From: Kazachstania africana CBS 2517 | Lineage: Eukaryota; Ascomycota; Saccharomycetes; Saccharomycetales; Saccharomycetaceae | Assembly: GCF_000304475.1 (NCBI RefSeq) | Contig: NC_018940.1 | Coordinates: forward strand, 868,001 to 932,000 | Length of the DNA stretch: 64,000 nt | Reading direction: 5' to 3' | Shown here: positions 38,669-49,683 of the stretch, in pieces | Position numbering within the stretch: the first letter of the stretch is position 1 | Layout of the letters: each line of letters opens with the position of its first letter | Notes under the pieces: model-generated | Database searches by the model: none | What the model saw: the letters and a program-made list of their open reading frames with translations, nothing else | What the model was told of the DNA's origin: nothing | Translations under genes and position numbers: made by a program

Positions 38669-40244
38669 TCAATCTACCAGGTAAAAATACTTTTTGAAGA
38701 GCTTTGCACAATGTACCGATGCACCCATTCGTGCACAAAGCAGAAATATTCCACTAAATTTTCTGTGCAAAGAGTACGTTTCTTCCGGAGGTGGACACAG
38801 TCTCTCATTCAACATTAATCCAATGTTATCTCTGATTCTGTCAGACACCGTCTGGTTCTGAAAATCGAAGGGAATGCTTGGGTCATCCCCGGCAAAAGGT
38901 TCTCCCAATGTCATCACACTATCTACATGAGCGTCAATCATCGCCTGTGATTCTAAACCATTGAGATAACCAAGTACTTCTGACAGTTCTCTTACCTTTG
39001 AACGGTCTCTCAAAGTAGCATAAGTTAATAACTTTCTATAATCTGTAATGAATCCTTCGGGGAACGATCTCGATGCGCCAAAATCTAATAGTTCTATTTT
39101 ATTAGATTTAGGATTATATAAAAAGTTTGCCCAATTTGGATCAGTTTGCATATATCCAAATGATGCTATCTCTTCTAAACATAACCTCATAATATTTTCA
39201 GAAATAAAGTTTTTAGTATCTTGGGTTAACAGACTTTTTGGTAGCTTCATAATTTCGATTCCCTCCATCATAGACATTGTTAATATATTAGGCGTAGTTA
39301 AATCTAGAAAGACATGTGGGACTTCAAACACTGGGTCATCCTTTAACAGATCTTTGAATTTTCGTAAGGCATCCGCCTCCCTTATATAATCACATTCTTC
39401 TTTCAGTTCCTTTCTTGCGTTTGCAACAGTTTCATCTAAGAACAAACCTTTTGGTAATAATCTCGATGCAGTTAATAACATCAGAAGATTACTTAAATCA
39501 GAGTCAATCGAGTCTCTCACACCAGGGTACTGGACCTTGACTACTACCTTTTCACCACTATTTAGTACTGCAGAATGAACTTGACCTATACTAGCTGCTG
39601 CAATTGGAATCTTATTGAATGATTTGAACTTTGACTCCCAAGTTTCTCCTAATTCAGCTTTCATTAATTTTTCTAATTGTCTTACAGGCATATAATGCGC
39701 ATTATTTTGAACTCTCGAGAGTGTTTCGTACAATTCTCTTGGCAACACTTTTTCGTCTTGAAATGACATCATTTGACCAATTTTTAACGCTGCTCCTCTC
39801 ATTTGTGAAAACTTTCTAGTAATTCTTTCAATATTAGAGTCCGACAATATCAATGATTTTAAACTAGGGGATTGGCCTCTTGCTGCCTGTGACAGGCTTT
39901 GTGCCGCCACATTTAATCCAATATTTGCCGCGAGTGAACCATAATGGAATAATCTGGATATTCTGGAAGATGGAACTCTTGAGCTTCGCCTGTCGGTATC
40001 GTTGTCATTATCCCTTTCAACAGTTGATATATCCTGGATTGAGTCGTTAGTATTGTGGAGATTGGACGTTAAAAAATCTAACAGTAGAACGTACTTCATT
40101 TTCAAGGTTTGCGCTAGTACTGTAAGTAAATACAGTTTTCAAAGGAGAAACGGGGGCTCCAATTTTTGTACCCATTTTAGATCTTACCATAAAAAATGGC
40201 AGTGACTCTTGACATTGTCTTTGTACGGATCTAAATACATACAT
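38669..40244 (-). CDS. COQ8: COQ8, ADCK-type atypical kinase for coenzyme Q synthesis; reading frame broken near the N-terminus
   Basis: The main frame (38669 to about 40100) holds the whole UbiB/ADCK3 domain. Visible motifs are the ALKIGQMMS (KxGQ) helix, the Ala-rich loop IAAASIGQVHSA, the ATP-binding lysine in VVVKVQYPG, DPNWANFLY and the metal-binding LLDFGAS. Its first ATG (40099) would give a start without a targeting peptide. In the next frame, an ATG at 40244 opens a basic, Ser/Arg-rich stretch without acidic residues, typical of a mitochondrial presequence. That frame runs into a run of six A's at 40071-40076 (T's on the coding strand). Dropping one base there joins both frames into a protein close to the 501 residues of S. 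cerevisiae Coq8. Family knowledge: Coq8 supports the CoQ synthome in the matrix. The ortholog is YGL119W. Confidence 0.9.
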
Positions 40245-40396
40245 ATTTTGAATGAAAGAGCAATTGGTAAAGTATCTTCCGCTTTCCGACAATCACTAAC
40301 TTATGCCTTCGTGGTATCACCTTTAAAATATACCGGAATACTATTCTAAAGCTCTTTTTGTCAATACGATTTTGGGAAAAAGGTTGTGACATATAT

Positions 40397-40404
40397 TTAC
40401 CCGG
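40397..40404 (+). promoter_or_regulatory. Reb1-type site between COQ8 and PRP43
   Basis: TTACCCGG, 153 bp from the COQ8 ATG at 40244 and about 307 bp from PRP43. Likely clears nucleosomes for both promoters; inferred. Confidence 0.5.
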
Positions 40405-40620
40405 AATCTCTAATTTTCAGTAACTATTAATCCAGGAAGCCAATATTTAGCTTAATAAATGCTGATAGATATATTATAAATGCTGGACATAGAACGACTT
40501 ATTGAAAAATGTGTTTCTGCTTCAAAATTCAGAAAGTACATATAACAGAATATTGTGAGCAGCTTGTGATACTGAAAAAATAATGCTTTTTTTCATAGAG
40601 AAATCCTAGAAAAAAAAATA

Positions 40621-40657
40621 AAAAATTTTAAAGCAGAAAAAATTTTGATGCGATGAG
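40621..40657 (+). promoter_or_regulatory. RRPE and PAC boxes in the PRP43 promoter
   Basis: Two AAAAATTTT boxes (RRPE, Stb3 site) at 40621-40629 and 40638-40646 are followed by CGATGAG (PAC, Dot6/Tod6 site) at 40651-40657, 54 bp before the ATG. This is the classic ribosome-biogenesis promoter pair, with RRPE upstream of PAC, and fits the role of Prp43 in rRNA processing. Confidence 0.75.
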
Positions 40658-40671
40658 ATACGCTATTGTAA

Positions 40672-43023
<2,352 letters not shown>

Positions 43024-43192
43024 GCGATAATAAATGACCTGTAGCATGTAAGTACTGAACACTTGCCTCTATAAAAGCACATACTATTAGATAAATAAAT
43101 GTATATTAAAACAATTCATAAAACTTATTCACTACTCTTCTCTGTTTGTCACTATGAGCAACGGGGATGAAAAACTCCGAACATTTCTCAAT

Positions 43193-43199
43193 TTACCCG
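43193..43199 (+). promoter_or_regulatory. Reb1-type site upstream of GPG1
   Basis: TTACCCG, 86 bp before the GPG1 ATG and 170 bp after the PRP43 stop. Confidence 0.45.
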
Positions 43200-43284
43200 A
43201 GAAACTCATTCCCCAATTACAGTGCATCTGATCTCATTTATAAGCGAGAAGAGGATTGGCTTTAAGAATAGTCTGTAAACGGTT

Positions 43285-43788
43285 ATGAAAGATATTATTT
43301 CTATGAATAAGAGTTATAACAAAATGGATAATAGCCAAAGATCGTTAATTAGGATCGAAGTGGAGGAAGAAATAGACGGTGAACGTGAAGAATGTGCTGC
43401 TTCCCTAATGGCGTTACTGCAGGATCACAGAAATAGCACTAGACCCCGAGTTGGTAATACGCAAGAAGATCTATCAAAGCTACTATATTATTCAAACACA
43501 CAGCAATCGTTGCTAGAAGCCATCACGGAGCTTCATGTATTAACAGACGAAATTTTTAGTGTACAAAATTCGCCACAAGAGGTTATACAGACATCTTTAC
43601 CAAAGATGATGGCTGATCTCATGCAAAGTAGGGAACGGGCTAAACGATTATATAAATTAGTATTGGACTCCAAATTTAATGATCCGGAATGGGAAGTTGA
43701 TGATATTTTTGAAAACTTGGAAGGCGAATTGAACAGAACCAGTACCTTATTATCCCTAAATCCAGGCAGAGGAAATTATCATAAATGA
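43285..43788 (+). CDS. GPG1: GPG1-like, proposed G-protein gamma-like partner of Gpa2/Gpb1
   Basis: 167 residues from the first ATG; in-frame ATGs also lie at codons 7 and 14. S. cerevisiae Gpg1 is 126 residues, so the N-terminal 40 residues are extra or a later start is used. The body is helical with coiled-coil character (LLYYSNTQQSLLEAITELHVLTDEIF). Identification rests mainly on position between PRP43 and NAB2 (YGL121C in S. cerevisiae), strand and helical character. Family knowledge: Gpg1 was proposed as a gamma subunit with the kelch proteins Gpb1/Gpb2 in glucose/cAMP signalling. Confidence in the name is moderate. Confidence 0.72.
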   Translation: MKDIISMNKSYNKMDNSQRSLIRIEVEEEIDGEREECAASLMALLQDHRNSTRPRVGNTQEDLSKLLYYSNTQQSLLEAITELHVLTDEIFSVQNSPQEVIQTSLPKMMADLMQSRERAKRLYKLVLDSKFNDPEWEVDDIFENLEGELNRTSTLLSLNPGRGNYHK

Positions 43789-43927
43789 GTTCAAACTATA
43801 CAAAATAATGACAGTCCTTTGCTAAATACATCTATACAGATATATATACACAAAATATCACACTATCTACACTAAATTTAGATAGTATTTCAAATGCCTT
43901 AGACGTTCAGAATGATTTAGTTTCATT

Positions 43928-43935
43928 CCGGGTAA
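43928..43935 (-). promoter_or_regulatory. Reb1-type site upstream of NAB2
   Basis: CCGGGTAACGA, the strongest form of the Reb1 site on the reverse strand, lies about 132 bp before the NAB2 ATG. Confidence 0.55.
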
Positions 43936-44066
43936 CGAATGTCTAGTGGCAAAACTTTTCTTTCTTTTCGTCTTGAATATCAATGATTATATAAAAGAAG
44001 ATATTTGACAACGATTTGGTAAAAATATTATCAATTTTCAGTAAGCCAACCAAACAAACAATAAGC

Positions 44067-45605
44067 ATGTCTGAACAACAATACACAGAAAGTTTGAAGG
44101 TCATCGTTGCTGAAAAGTTGAAAGGTGTCGAAAATTTCACCGAAGATGTCAACTACGTAGCTGAATACATCGTTCTTTTAATAGTTAACGGAGGTACTCT
44201 AGAGTCTATCGTCCAAGAGTTATCCACTTTATTTGATGCTATCTCCACTGATGCTCTCACAAATGTAGTTCAGACTGCGTTTTTTGCTCTAGAAGCATTA
44301 CAGCAAGGCGAAACTACTGAGAGTATTGTCAGTAAGATCCAAGCTATGAATGTCCAACAAACCCAGCAAGAAACACCACCTCAGACACTGCCTCCAGTAC
44401 CAGCACCAGCACCAGCACCAGTTCAAGAGCCAGTACAACCACAGCCACAGCTGCCATCACAACCTGTATCAGCGTTTTCAGGAATAGTAAGCGCCGAACC
44501 TATTCCACAGAGTACTGATATTAGCATGGATATGGAAGAAAAAATCGTTCCTGTCGCTGATTTCAAACCACGTTTTTCTAACCGTGGTGGTATCAATAAA
44601 AGAGGTAGAGGTGGACGCGGTGCTTCTTCTCGTGGTGGTAGCCGTTTTGCAAATAATGGTAATAGATACAATCCATTAGCCAGAGCTCTTGGGATGGCTG
44701 ATTCAAATAATGTTAACTTCACCCGTCAAAAGAAGGAGGGTCGTTGCAAATTATTTCCTCACTGTCCTTTAGGAAGATCTTGTCCACATGCACATCCAAC
44801 GAAGCCATGCAGTGAGTATCCAAATTGTCCAAAACCACCAGGAACATGTGAATACCTACATCCAAACGAAGATGAAGAGTTAATGAAGGAGATTGAAAGA
44901 ACTCGTGAAGAATTTCAGAAGAGAAAAGAAGCTCTTCTAGCTTCTAGACAAAAACCAGTCCAAACAGGTATTGTTCTTTGTAAATTTGGTGTTCTATGTT
45001 CCAACCCAATGTGCCCCTTCGGACATCCAACCCCCGCTAATGAAGATGCCAAGGTTATCGATTTAATGTGGTGTAAGAATAATCTAAAATGTGAAGATCC
45101 AAACTGTACCAAAGCACACTCTTCTCTATCTAAAATCAGACAAGTCGAGCCAATGGGTCGTCCACAAGTAACGCCAACCCCAGTACCACCGCAGAGGGCT
45201 CCTGTTGAAAAATCTCTAGAACAATGTAAATTTGGTGCCAAATGTACCAACAAACGTTGTAAATACAGACATGCGCGTTCCCACATAATGTGCCGTGAGG
45301 GTGCTGCATGTACTAGAATCGACTGTTTCTTTGGTCACCCAATTAATGAAGACTGTAGATTTGGTGTCGACTGTAAGAACGCTACATGCTTATTCAAACA
45401 CCCAGAAGGCAGAGTCGTTCAACCACCCAGCGCCAAAGCCGGTGAACCGCAACTTGTATCAAATTGGAATACTGCACAAAATGTTGCTACGAATGAAAGG
45501 ATGTTTGCTTTACCGGATGCATCCAATATTGAACCAGCTCCAAGACAAGAAACGTTTGCATTTGCCCCACAAAGCCATGCTGAAAACGATACAGAGATGA
45601 ATTAA
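44067..45605 (+). CDS. NAB2: NAB2, nuclear poly(A)-binding CCCH zinc-finger protein
   Basis: 512 residues from the ATG at 44067; upstream in-frame codons lack an ATG. The N-terminal PWI-like domain spans about 1-97. A Gln/Pro-rich linker with PAPAPAP follows, then an RGG region (GGINKRGRGGRGASSRGG). Seven CCCH fingers of the form CX5CX4-6CX3H cover about 225-455, for example CKLFPHCPLGRSCPHAH and CRFGVDCKNATCLFKH. Family knowledge: Nab2 limits poly(A) tail length, protects nuclear mRNA and works with Mlp1, Mex67 and Kap104. The ortholog YGL122C is about 525 residues. Its 3' flank has an A-rich tract like the S. cerevisiae autoregulatory element. Confidence 0.96.
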   Translation: MSEQQYTESLKVIVAEKLKGVENFTEDVNYVAEYIVLLIVNGGTLESIVQELSTLFDAISTDALTNVVQTAFFALEALQQGETTESIVSKIQAMNVQQTQQETPPQTLPPVPAPAPAPVQEPVQPQPQLPSQPVSAFSGIVSAEPIPQSTDISMDMEEKIVPVADFKPRFSNRGGINKRGRGGRGASSRGGSRFANNGNRYNPLARALGMADSNNVNFTRQKKEGRCKLFPHCPLGRSCPHAHPTKPCSEYPNCPKPPGTCEYLHPNEDEELMKEIERTREEFQKRKEALLASRQKPVQTGIVLCKFGVLCSNPMCPFGHPTPANEDAKVIDLMWCKNNLKCEDPNCTKAHSSLSKIRQVEPMGRPQVTPTPVPPQRAPVEKSLEQCKFGAKCTNKRCKYRHARSHIMCREGAACTRIDCFFGHPINEDCRFGVDCKNATCLFKHPEGRVVQPPSAKAGEPQLVSNWNTAQNVATNERMFALPDASNIEPAPRQETFAFAPQSHAENDTEMN

Positions 45606-45637
45606 ACTGTTATTATATATATTTAAATTTTATTTTT

Positions 45638-45673
45638 AAAAGAAAAAAAAATTAAAAGAAAATAAAAATGAAA
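45638..45673 (+). promoter_or_regulatory. A-rich tract in the NAB2 3' UTR, possible autoregulatory element
   Basis: Starting 33 bp after the NAB2 stop, 29 of 36 bases are A, including a run of nine (45643-45651). Family knowledge: the S. cerevisiae NAB2 3' UTR has a genomic A26 tract through which Nab2 lowers its own mRNA. The tract here is interrupted but sits at the equivalent place. Confidence 0.5.
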
Positions 45674-45758
45674 TTGATGGTTTCATTAACAAAAAACCTT
45701 TAACTGAATCATTTGCATAAGTGATTGTTTATGTCTTGTTTAAATAATTGTACTCTAC

Positions 45759-45926
45759 TTACTTGATCTTTCTAGAGTAATGAACCCATCCTTCTTGCCC
45801 TTCGCAAATTGATTTCTTGATTACTTGTATGGTGTTAAAAATGTTCTTAGCTTGCTTCAAGGGCATAACTGACTTACCACACTTACTAATAGAGCGCAGT
45901 TTTACAGTAGGGCTTATTGTACACAT
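45759..45926 (-). CDS. Candidate small protein gene, 55 codons, between NAB2 and RPS2
   Basis: A complete ATG-to-TAA frame (45926 to 45759) codes for a 55-residue basic protein that includes the stretches PLKQAKNIFNTIQVIKK and EGQEGWVHYSRK. I recognise no family. It stands out because its DNA is clearly richer in G and C than the AT-rich flanks on both sides, and its codons (AAG, AAC, ACC, ATC, CAA, GAA, TCT, AGA) resemble those of well-expressed yeast genes. It lies 140 bp downstream of RPS2 on the same strand and antisense to the NAB2 3' flank. It could be a small conserved gene, the last exon of a spliced gene, or a structured RNA. Confidence 0.42.
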   Translation of the reverse strand: MCTISPTVKLRSISKCGKSVMPLKQAKNIFNTIQVIKKSICEGQEGWVHYSRKIK

Positions 45927-46066
45927 CCAAGCAAATTAATGGGATAAATTCACCGAAAAAGCTATATGATTGATTTGTTGAAAAGAAAAATAAGTAAAAG
46001 ATGGAATTTATTATCTAAATTATATGAATGGAATAAAAACAAAATATCGTGATTTTATTTATCAAT

Positions 46067-46831
46067 TTAGTATCTCTTCTTTTGGACATTAGCTTCATCA
46101 GCGTAGACGTCTAATGGAGATAAAGGTAATGGTTGTTCGGTCCACAAGTTTGGAGTTAAGAAACCGTAAGTGTTACCAATAGCAACGAAAGCAGCCTTTA
46201 AGGTGTTTTCTAAAGTTCTGGTCTTACCGTTAGATTGAGTGTAGACATCTTCAACACCGGCTAATTGTAATAATTTCTTGACGGCTGGAGAAGCAACAAT
46301 ACCAGAACCTCTTGGGGCTGGGATTAATCTGACAGTAACGGAACCACACTTACCAGTAGTCTTGGTAGCTAAGGAATGTGGTTGACCTAAGTTAGTACCC
46401 CAGTAACCTCTTCTGATTGGGATAACAGATAACTTAGCAATGATGATACCAGCTCTGATGGCACCAGCAACTTCCTTGGCGGTCTTGATACCTAAACCAA
46501 CGTGACCGTTAGAGTCACCAACAACAACGACAGCCTTGAATCTGGTTCTTTGACCGGCTCTGGTTTGCTTTTGAACTGGCTTGATGTTCATGACTTCATC
46601 TTGCATGTTTGGTAATAAACTGTCAATGATTTGGAATTCCTTGACTGGTAAGGAGTGTAAGAAGATTTCTTCAATAGAAGTGATCTTACCGGCCTTGACT
46701 AATCTACCTAACTTGGTAACTGGAACCCAGCCCTTTTCTTCGACGTTTCTACCACCTCTTCTACCTTGACGGCCTCTGTTACGGCCACCGAAACCACCTC
46801 TTCTTTGTTGACCTTCTGGAGCAGCAGACAT
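46067..46831 (-). CDS. RPS2: RPS2, small-subunit ribosomal protein uS5
   Basis: 254 residues, identical in length to S. cerevisiae. The N-terminus is an RG-rich tail ([19 protein letters not shown]), a target of arginine methylation. The S5 double-stranded-RNA-binding fold follows ([22 protein letters not shown]), then the S5 C-terminal domain ([25 protein letters not shown]). Codon bias is extreme, as expected for a ribosomal protein gene. Family knowledge: uS5 lies at the mRNA entry channel and affects decoding fidelity. There is no intron. The ortholog is YGL123W, an essential single-copy gene. Confidence 0.98.
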   Translation of the reverse strand: MSAAPEGQQRRGGFGGRNRGRQGRRGGRNVEEKGWVPVTKLGRLVKAGKITSIEEIFLHSLPVKEFQIIDSLLPNMQDEVMNIKPVQKQTRAGQRTRFKAVVVVGDSNGHVGLGIKTAKEVAGAIRAGIIIAKLSVIPIRRGYWGTNLGQPHSLATKTTGKCGSVTVRLIPAPRGSGIVASPAVKKLLQLAGVEDVYTQSNGKTRTLENTLKAAFVAIGNTYGFLTPNLWTEQPLPLSPLDVYADEANVQKKRY

Positions 46832-47690
46832 TACTTAATTACTTGATTTGATTAGTTATTTAATAGTCGGAATGGGACACGGAAAGTTGATGTTGGTAAC
46901 TTTCAATCGACTTTAATACTGATACTGTGATACGAGAAGTGGAACGAAAGCTAATCGCAATGCAAGCCTACTTTGCAAATATCAACTTTTTTCCAATTTC
47001 CCAAACGCTAGATAGTTGCGTACATTGAGATGCATCCATATCACAGATTCATTGGAAAACTTTCCAACATGCGTCGATTTTTTTATTTTTTTCCTTGCAA
47101 TTTTAGAAAAAAAAATTGACCAGAAATGTGTTTTTTTTTTCTAAAAAATATTGCATATGCGGTGTGTGGGGTTCAGTTTACATCCGATCACCACAGGTTA
47201 AGAAACCACGAAAAATAGTCAAACGAAAATTTCTCGTGGCTTCTTCGATGGCGTATTACTTGCTAAACCTGAAAGCGCAAGATGACACAGGTAGTCCATT
47301 GCTTATGCAGTACTAGCGTCCTCTATACTATCATATGATACGCTCAAATGTGGCAAGAGAAGAAAAATCTATGATGTTTTCTTGACGTACTTCCTTGAAT
47401 CACTTGGATCGTAAACGCAATTGTTGATGCTTGCACGTTGGATTTAACATAGATTATTAATGGCCAATGAAAAGAGCCACAGATTTTAAGTCTATTTCAA
47501 CTCTTATCATTACTGTAACAGTATCAACTAATGTCTAACTTTTGTATATCTTCACTGTTAATTTTGACATCTATGCAACAATATGAATTGCGGACAAAAT
47601 CTATACTCATCACGAAACTTAATTTAGGAAATGGGAGGAACTTAGTGCATATTTTGAAGTTGCACACTCATACACAGGCATAATAACCAT
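46832..47690. other. Divergent promoter region RPS2/MON1
   Basis: 859 bp between divergent starts. It contains T-rich tracts near RPS2 and two Rap1-like sequences. No gene recognised; the plus-strand open frame at 47116-47316 has no ATG in a sensible place and no family likeness. Confidence 0.4.
47032..47192 (+). promoter_or_regulatory. Two Rap1-like sites upstream of RPS2
   Basis: GCATCCATATCA (47032-47043) and ACATCCGATCACC (47180-47192) resemble the Rap1 consensus used by ribosomal protein genes, 200-360 bp upstream of RPS2. Neither is a perfect match and they are farther apart than usual pairs, so the call is tentative. Confidence 0.3.
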
Positions 47691-49514
47691 ATGGAATCCG
47701 ATGAATCGTATATAGATAATCTGATTCCAGCAGGAATGACTGCTAGTACCAAGAAAGATAATGATGGTATAGTCCAACCGGGACTCACAATCACGAAAGA
47801 CAGTCCTACAGTTTCAATAAACTTGGATAATACAATTGTATCTCAACGATTGACTCCATCCAGTTCTTCTTCTGATGTTTTAGAGGAAGGCTCTTCTTTT
47901 ATGGGGTCTATGCATATGAACCCGAGACAGTTCTCAACTGATAATGGTATGAACATTATAACCAACGATATTACAGGCGAAAATGAAAATGATATTGATG
48001 ACCAATCAGATCTCGTAGACCAACTGGCTCAAAGCCTGTATTCGTATGCTGCTACAACACGAAATTACCCAAAACCAATTATAAGTAACGAAGTGCCAAA
48101 TGTATTTCAAGAAACGCAAGATAGTGATGAATTGAACAAACAAGACAAAAATTTCTTCATACTTTCATCTGCTGGCAAGCCAATTTTTTCTATGAATGGT
48201 GAAGATAATCAAATTACTTCTTACATGGGTATAATCCACACAATAGTGAACTATTTCCAATTAAACAATCCTAATAATGAAATTAAAACTATAATTTTAC
48301 CCCCAAAAAATCAAAAATTTGTATTTTTAAACAAAAATCCAATAGTTCTCATGGTTACATCTACTAGAGGAGAAAGTGTAAATGAGCTGGCTTCACAACT
48401 AGACTTCCTCTACTCGTATATTTTATCGTCGCTGAGCGAAAGACAACTATCAAGACTATTTGGTAAAAGATCAAATACAGATTTACGTAACTTTTTGGAG
48501 GTCACAGATTTTGAAAATCTGGACAGGTTATGCCAAGTAATTACCTATGAATTTTATCCCGAACTCATACTCAATTCTTTGCAATGTATGATGGTGTCGA
48601 AGACTCTAAGAAATAAACTTCATGAAATTATGAGTACACAACTGGTAAAAGAGTCTAAATTTTTACCTAGAGGAACATTGCTCTATGGTATGATTGTATC
48701 TGCCTCTCTGAATAGGTTAATTTCCCTCATCAGACCGAAGGGTCACTCACTACATACAACAGATCTTCAATTGCTCTTTAGTTTGATACAAAATCAATTC
48801 AGTAATATGAACGAAAATCAAGAATTATGGGTACCAATATGCTTCCCCAAATTCAATGCAAACGGCTTTCTTTACAGTTATATCAAATTTTTACCTTGTA
48901 AAAATTATGAACATAATAAAAACGTGTTAATACTAATAAGCGGACAGAAAGACTCATTTTTTAAATTAAAATTATTTGCTGATAAATTATGGAATAAAAT
49001 TGTGGATGAAAATCTGAAAAGTAAAATATTTGATATTGGTCAAGGTTATAAAGTTACCGATGTACCAGCTCCCCTAGTACATCATTTTATTTACAAAGCT
49101 AAAAAATATGTGCAATTTACAATGCCAGATTTGGAATACCATCAATCCGAGGAAGATTCTGATGGAAATCCGTCTTTTCAGAACGCAAAGTTTGAATATG
49201 CCAAAAAACTAAGAACTTATTATCAACAGTTACATGATTGCATAACTTCAGAGGGTGGTCGTCAACTAAATAAATCAATTTTGAATTTTATACGATGGGA
49301 ATTGAAGTCAAATGTAGGAGCTACTGCTTCATTTCAAAAAGAAGATGTTAATTTAATGGGATTAGTTTGGGTTACTAAAAACTTTGAGCTGTATTTAATC
49401 TGTAATAATGGTATCACAGACAAGAACATTATTTTTAAGAGTGCTAGAAAAATTGTGTCGTGGTGTAAGAAAAACGAATCAAAACTGTTCATACAGGATG
49501 GAGCAGTTTTCTAG
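47691..49514 (+). CDS. MON1: MON1, subunit of the Mon1-Ccz1 exchange factor for Ypt7/Rab7
   Basis: 607 residues (644 in S. cerevisiae). About 150 disordered N-terminal residues precede three longin-like domains; the first begins at KNFFILSSAGKPIFSMNG and the last ends near the C-terminus (VGLVWVTKNFELYLICN). Family knowledge: with Ccz1 it replaces Vps21/Rab5 by Ypt7/Rab7 on late endosomes, vacuoles and autophagosomes, and so is needed for vacuole fusion and autophagy. The ortholog YGL124C lies between RPS2 and MET13, exactly as here. MON1 and MET13 are convergent. Confidence 0.94.
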   Translation: MESDESYIDNLIPAGMTASTKKDNDGIVQPGLTITKDSPTVSINLDNTIVSQRLTPSSSSSDVLEEGSSFMGSMHMNPRQFSTDNGMNIITNDITGENENDIDDQSDLVDQLAQSLYSYAATTRNYPKPIISNEVPNVFQETQDSDELNKQDKNFFILSSAGKPIFSMNGEDNQITSYMGIIHTIVNYFQLNNPNNEIKTIILPPKNQKFVFLNKNPIVLMVTSTRGESVNELASQLDFLYSYILSSLSERQLSRLFGKRSNTDLRNFLEVTDFENLDRLCQVITYEFYPELILNSLQCMMVSKTLRNKLHEIMSTQLVKESKFLPRGTLLYGMIVSASLNRLISLIRPKGHSLHTTDLQLLFSLIQNQFSNMNENQELWVPICFPKFNANGFLYSYIKFLPCKNYEHNKNVLILISGQKDSFFKLKLFADKLWNKIVDENLKSKIFDIGQGYKVTDVPAPLVHHFIYKAKKYVQFTMPDLEYHQSEEDSDGNPSFQNAKFEYAKKLRTYYQQLHDCITSEGGRQLNKSILNFIRWELKSNVGATASFQKEDVNLMGLVWVTKNFELYLICNNGITDKNIIFKSARKIVSWCKKNESKLFIQDGAVF

Positions 49515-49683
49515 AAAATGTCAGTATTTTTTTTACAAAATAGAGGATGATATATAAATTCTCTATGTATGAAATTCCAGGAATTTCTTTTGGTATTTTA
49601 TTGTTGAAATTTTATGTACCAATATTTCAAATGCTAATATTGAATATGCAAGGGACTTAGGGAAGAACAACTTGAACCCCACT

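Noticed and set aside
40047..40105. Programmed +1 frameshift in COQ8
   Set aside because: None of the known yeast slippery heptamers (as in Ty1, ABP140 or EST3) is in the overlap, and the six-base homopolymer makes a simple indel more likely. Kept only as a lesser option in the finding.
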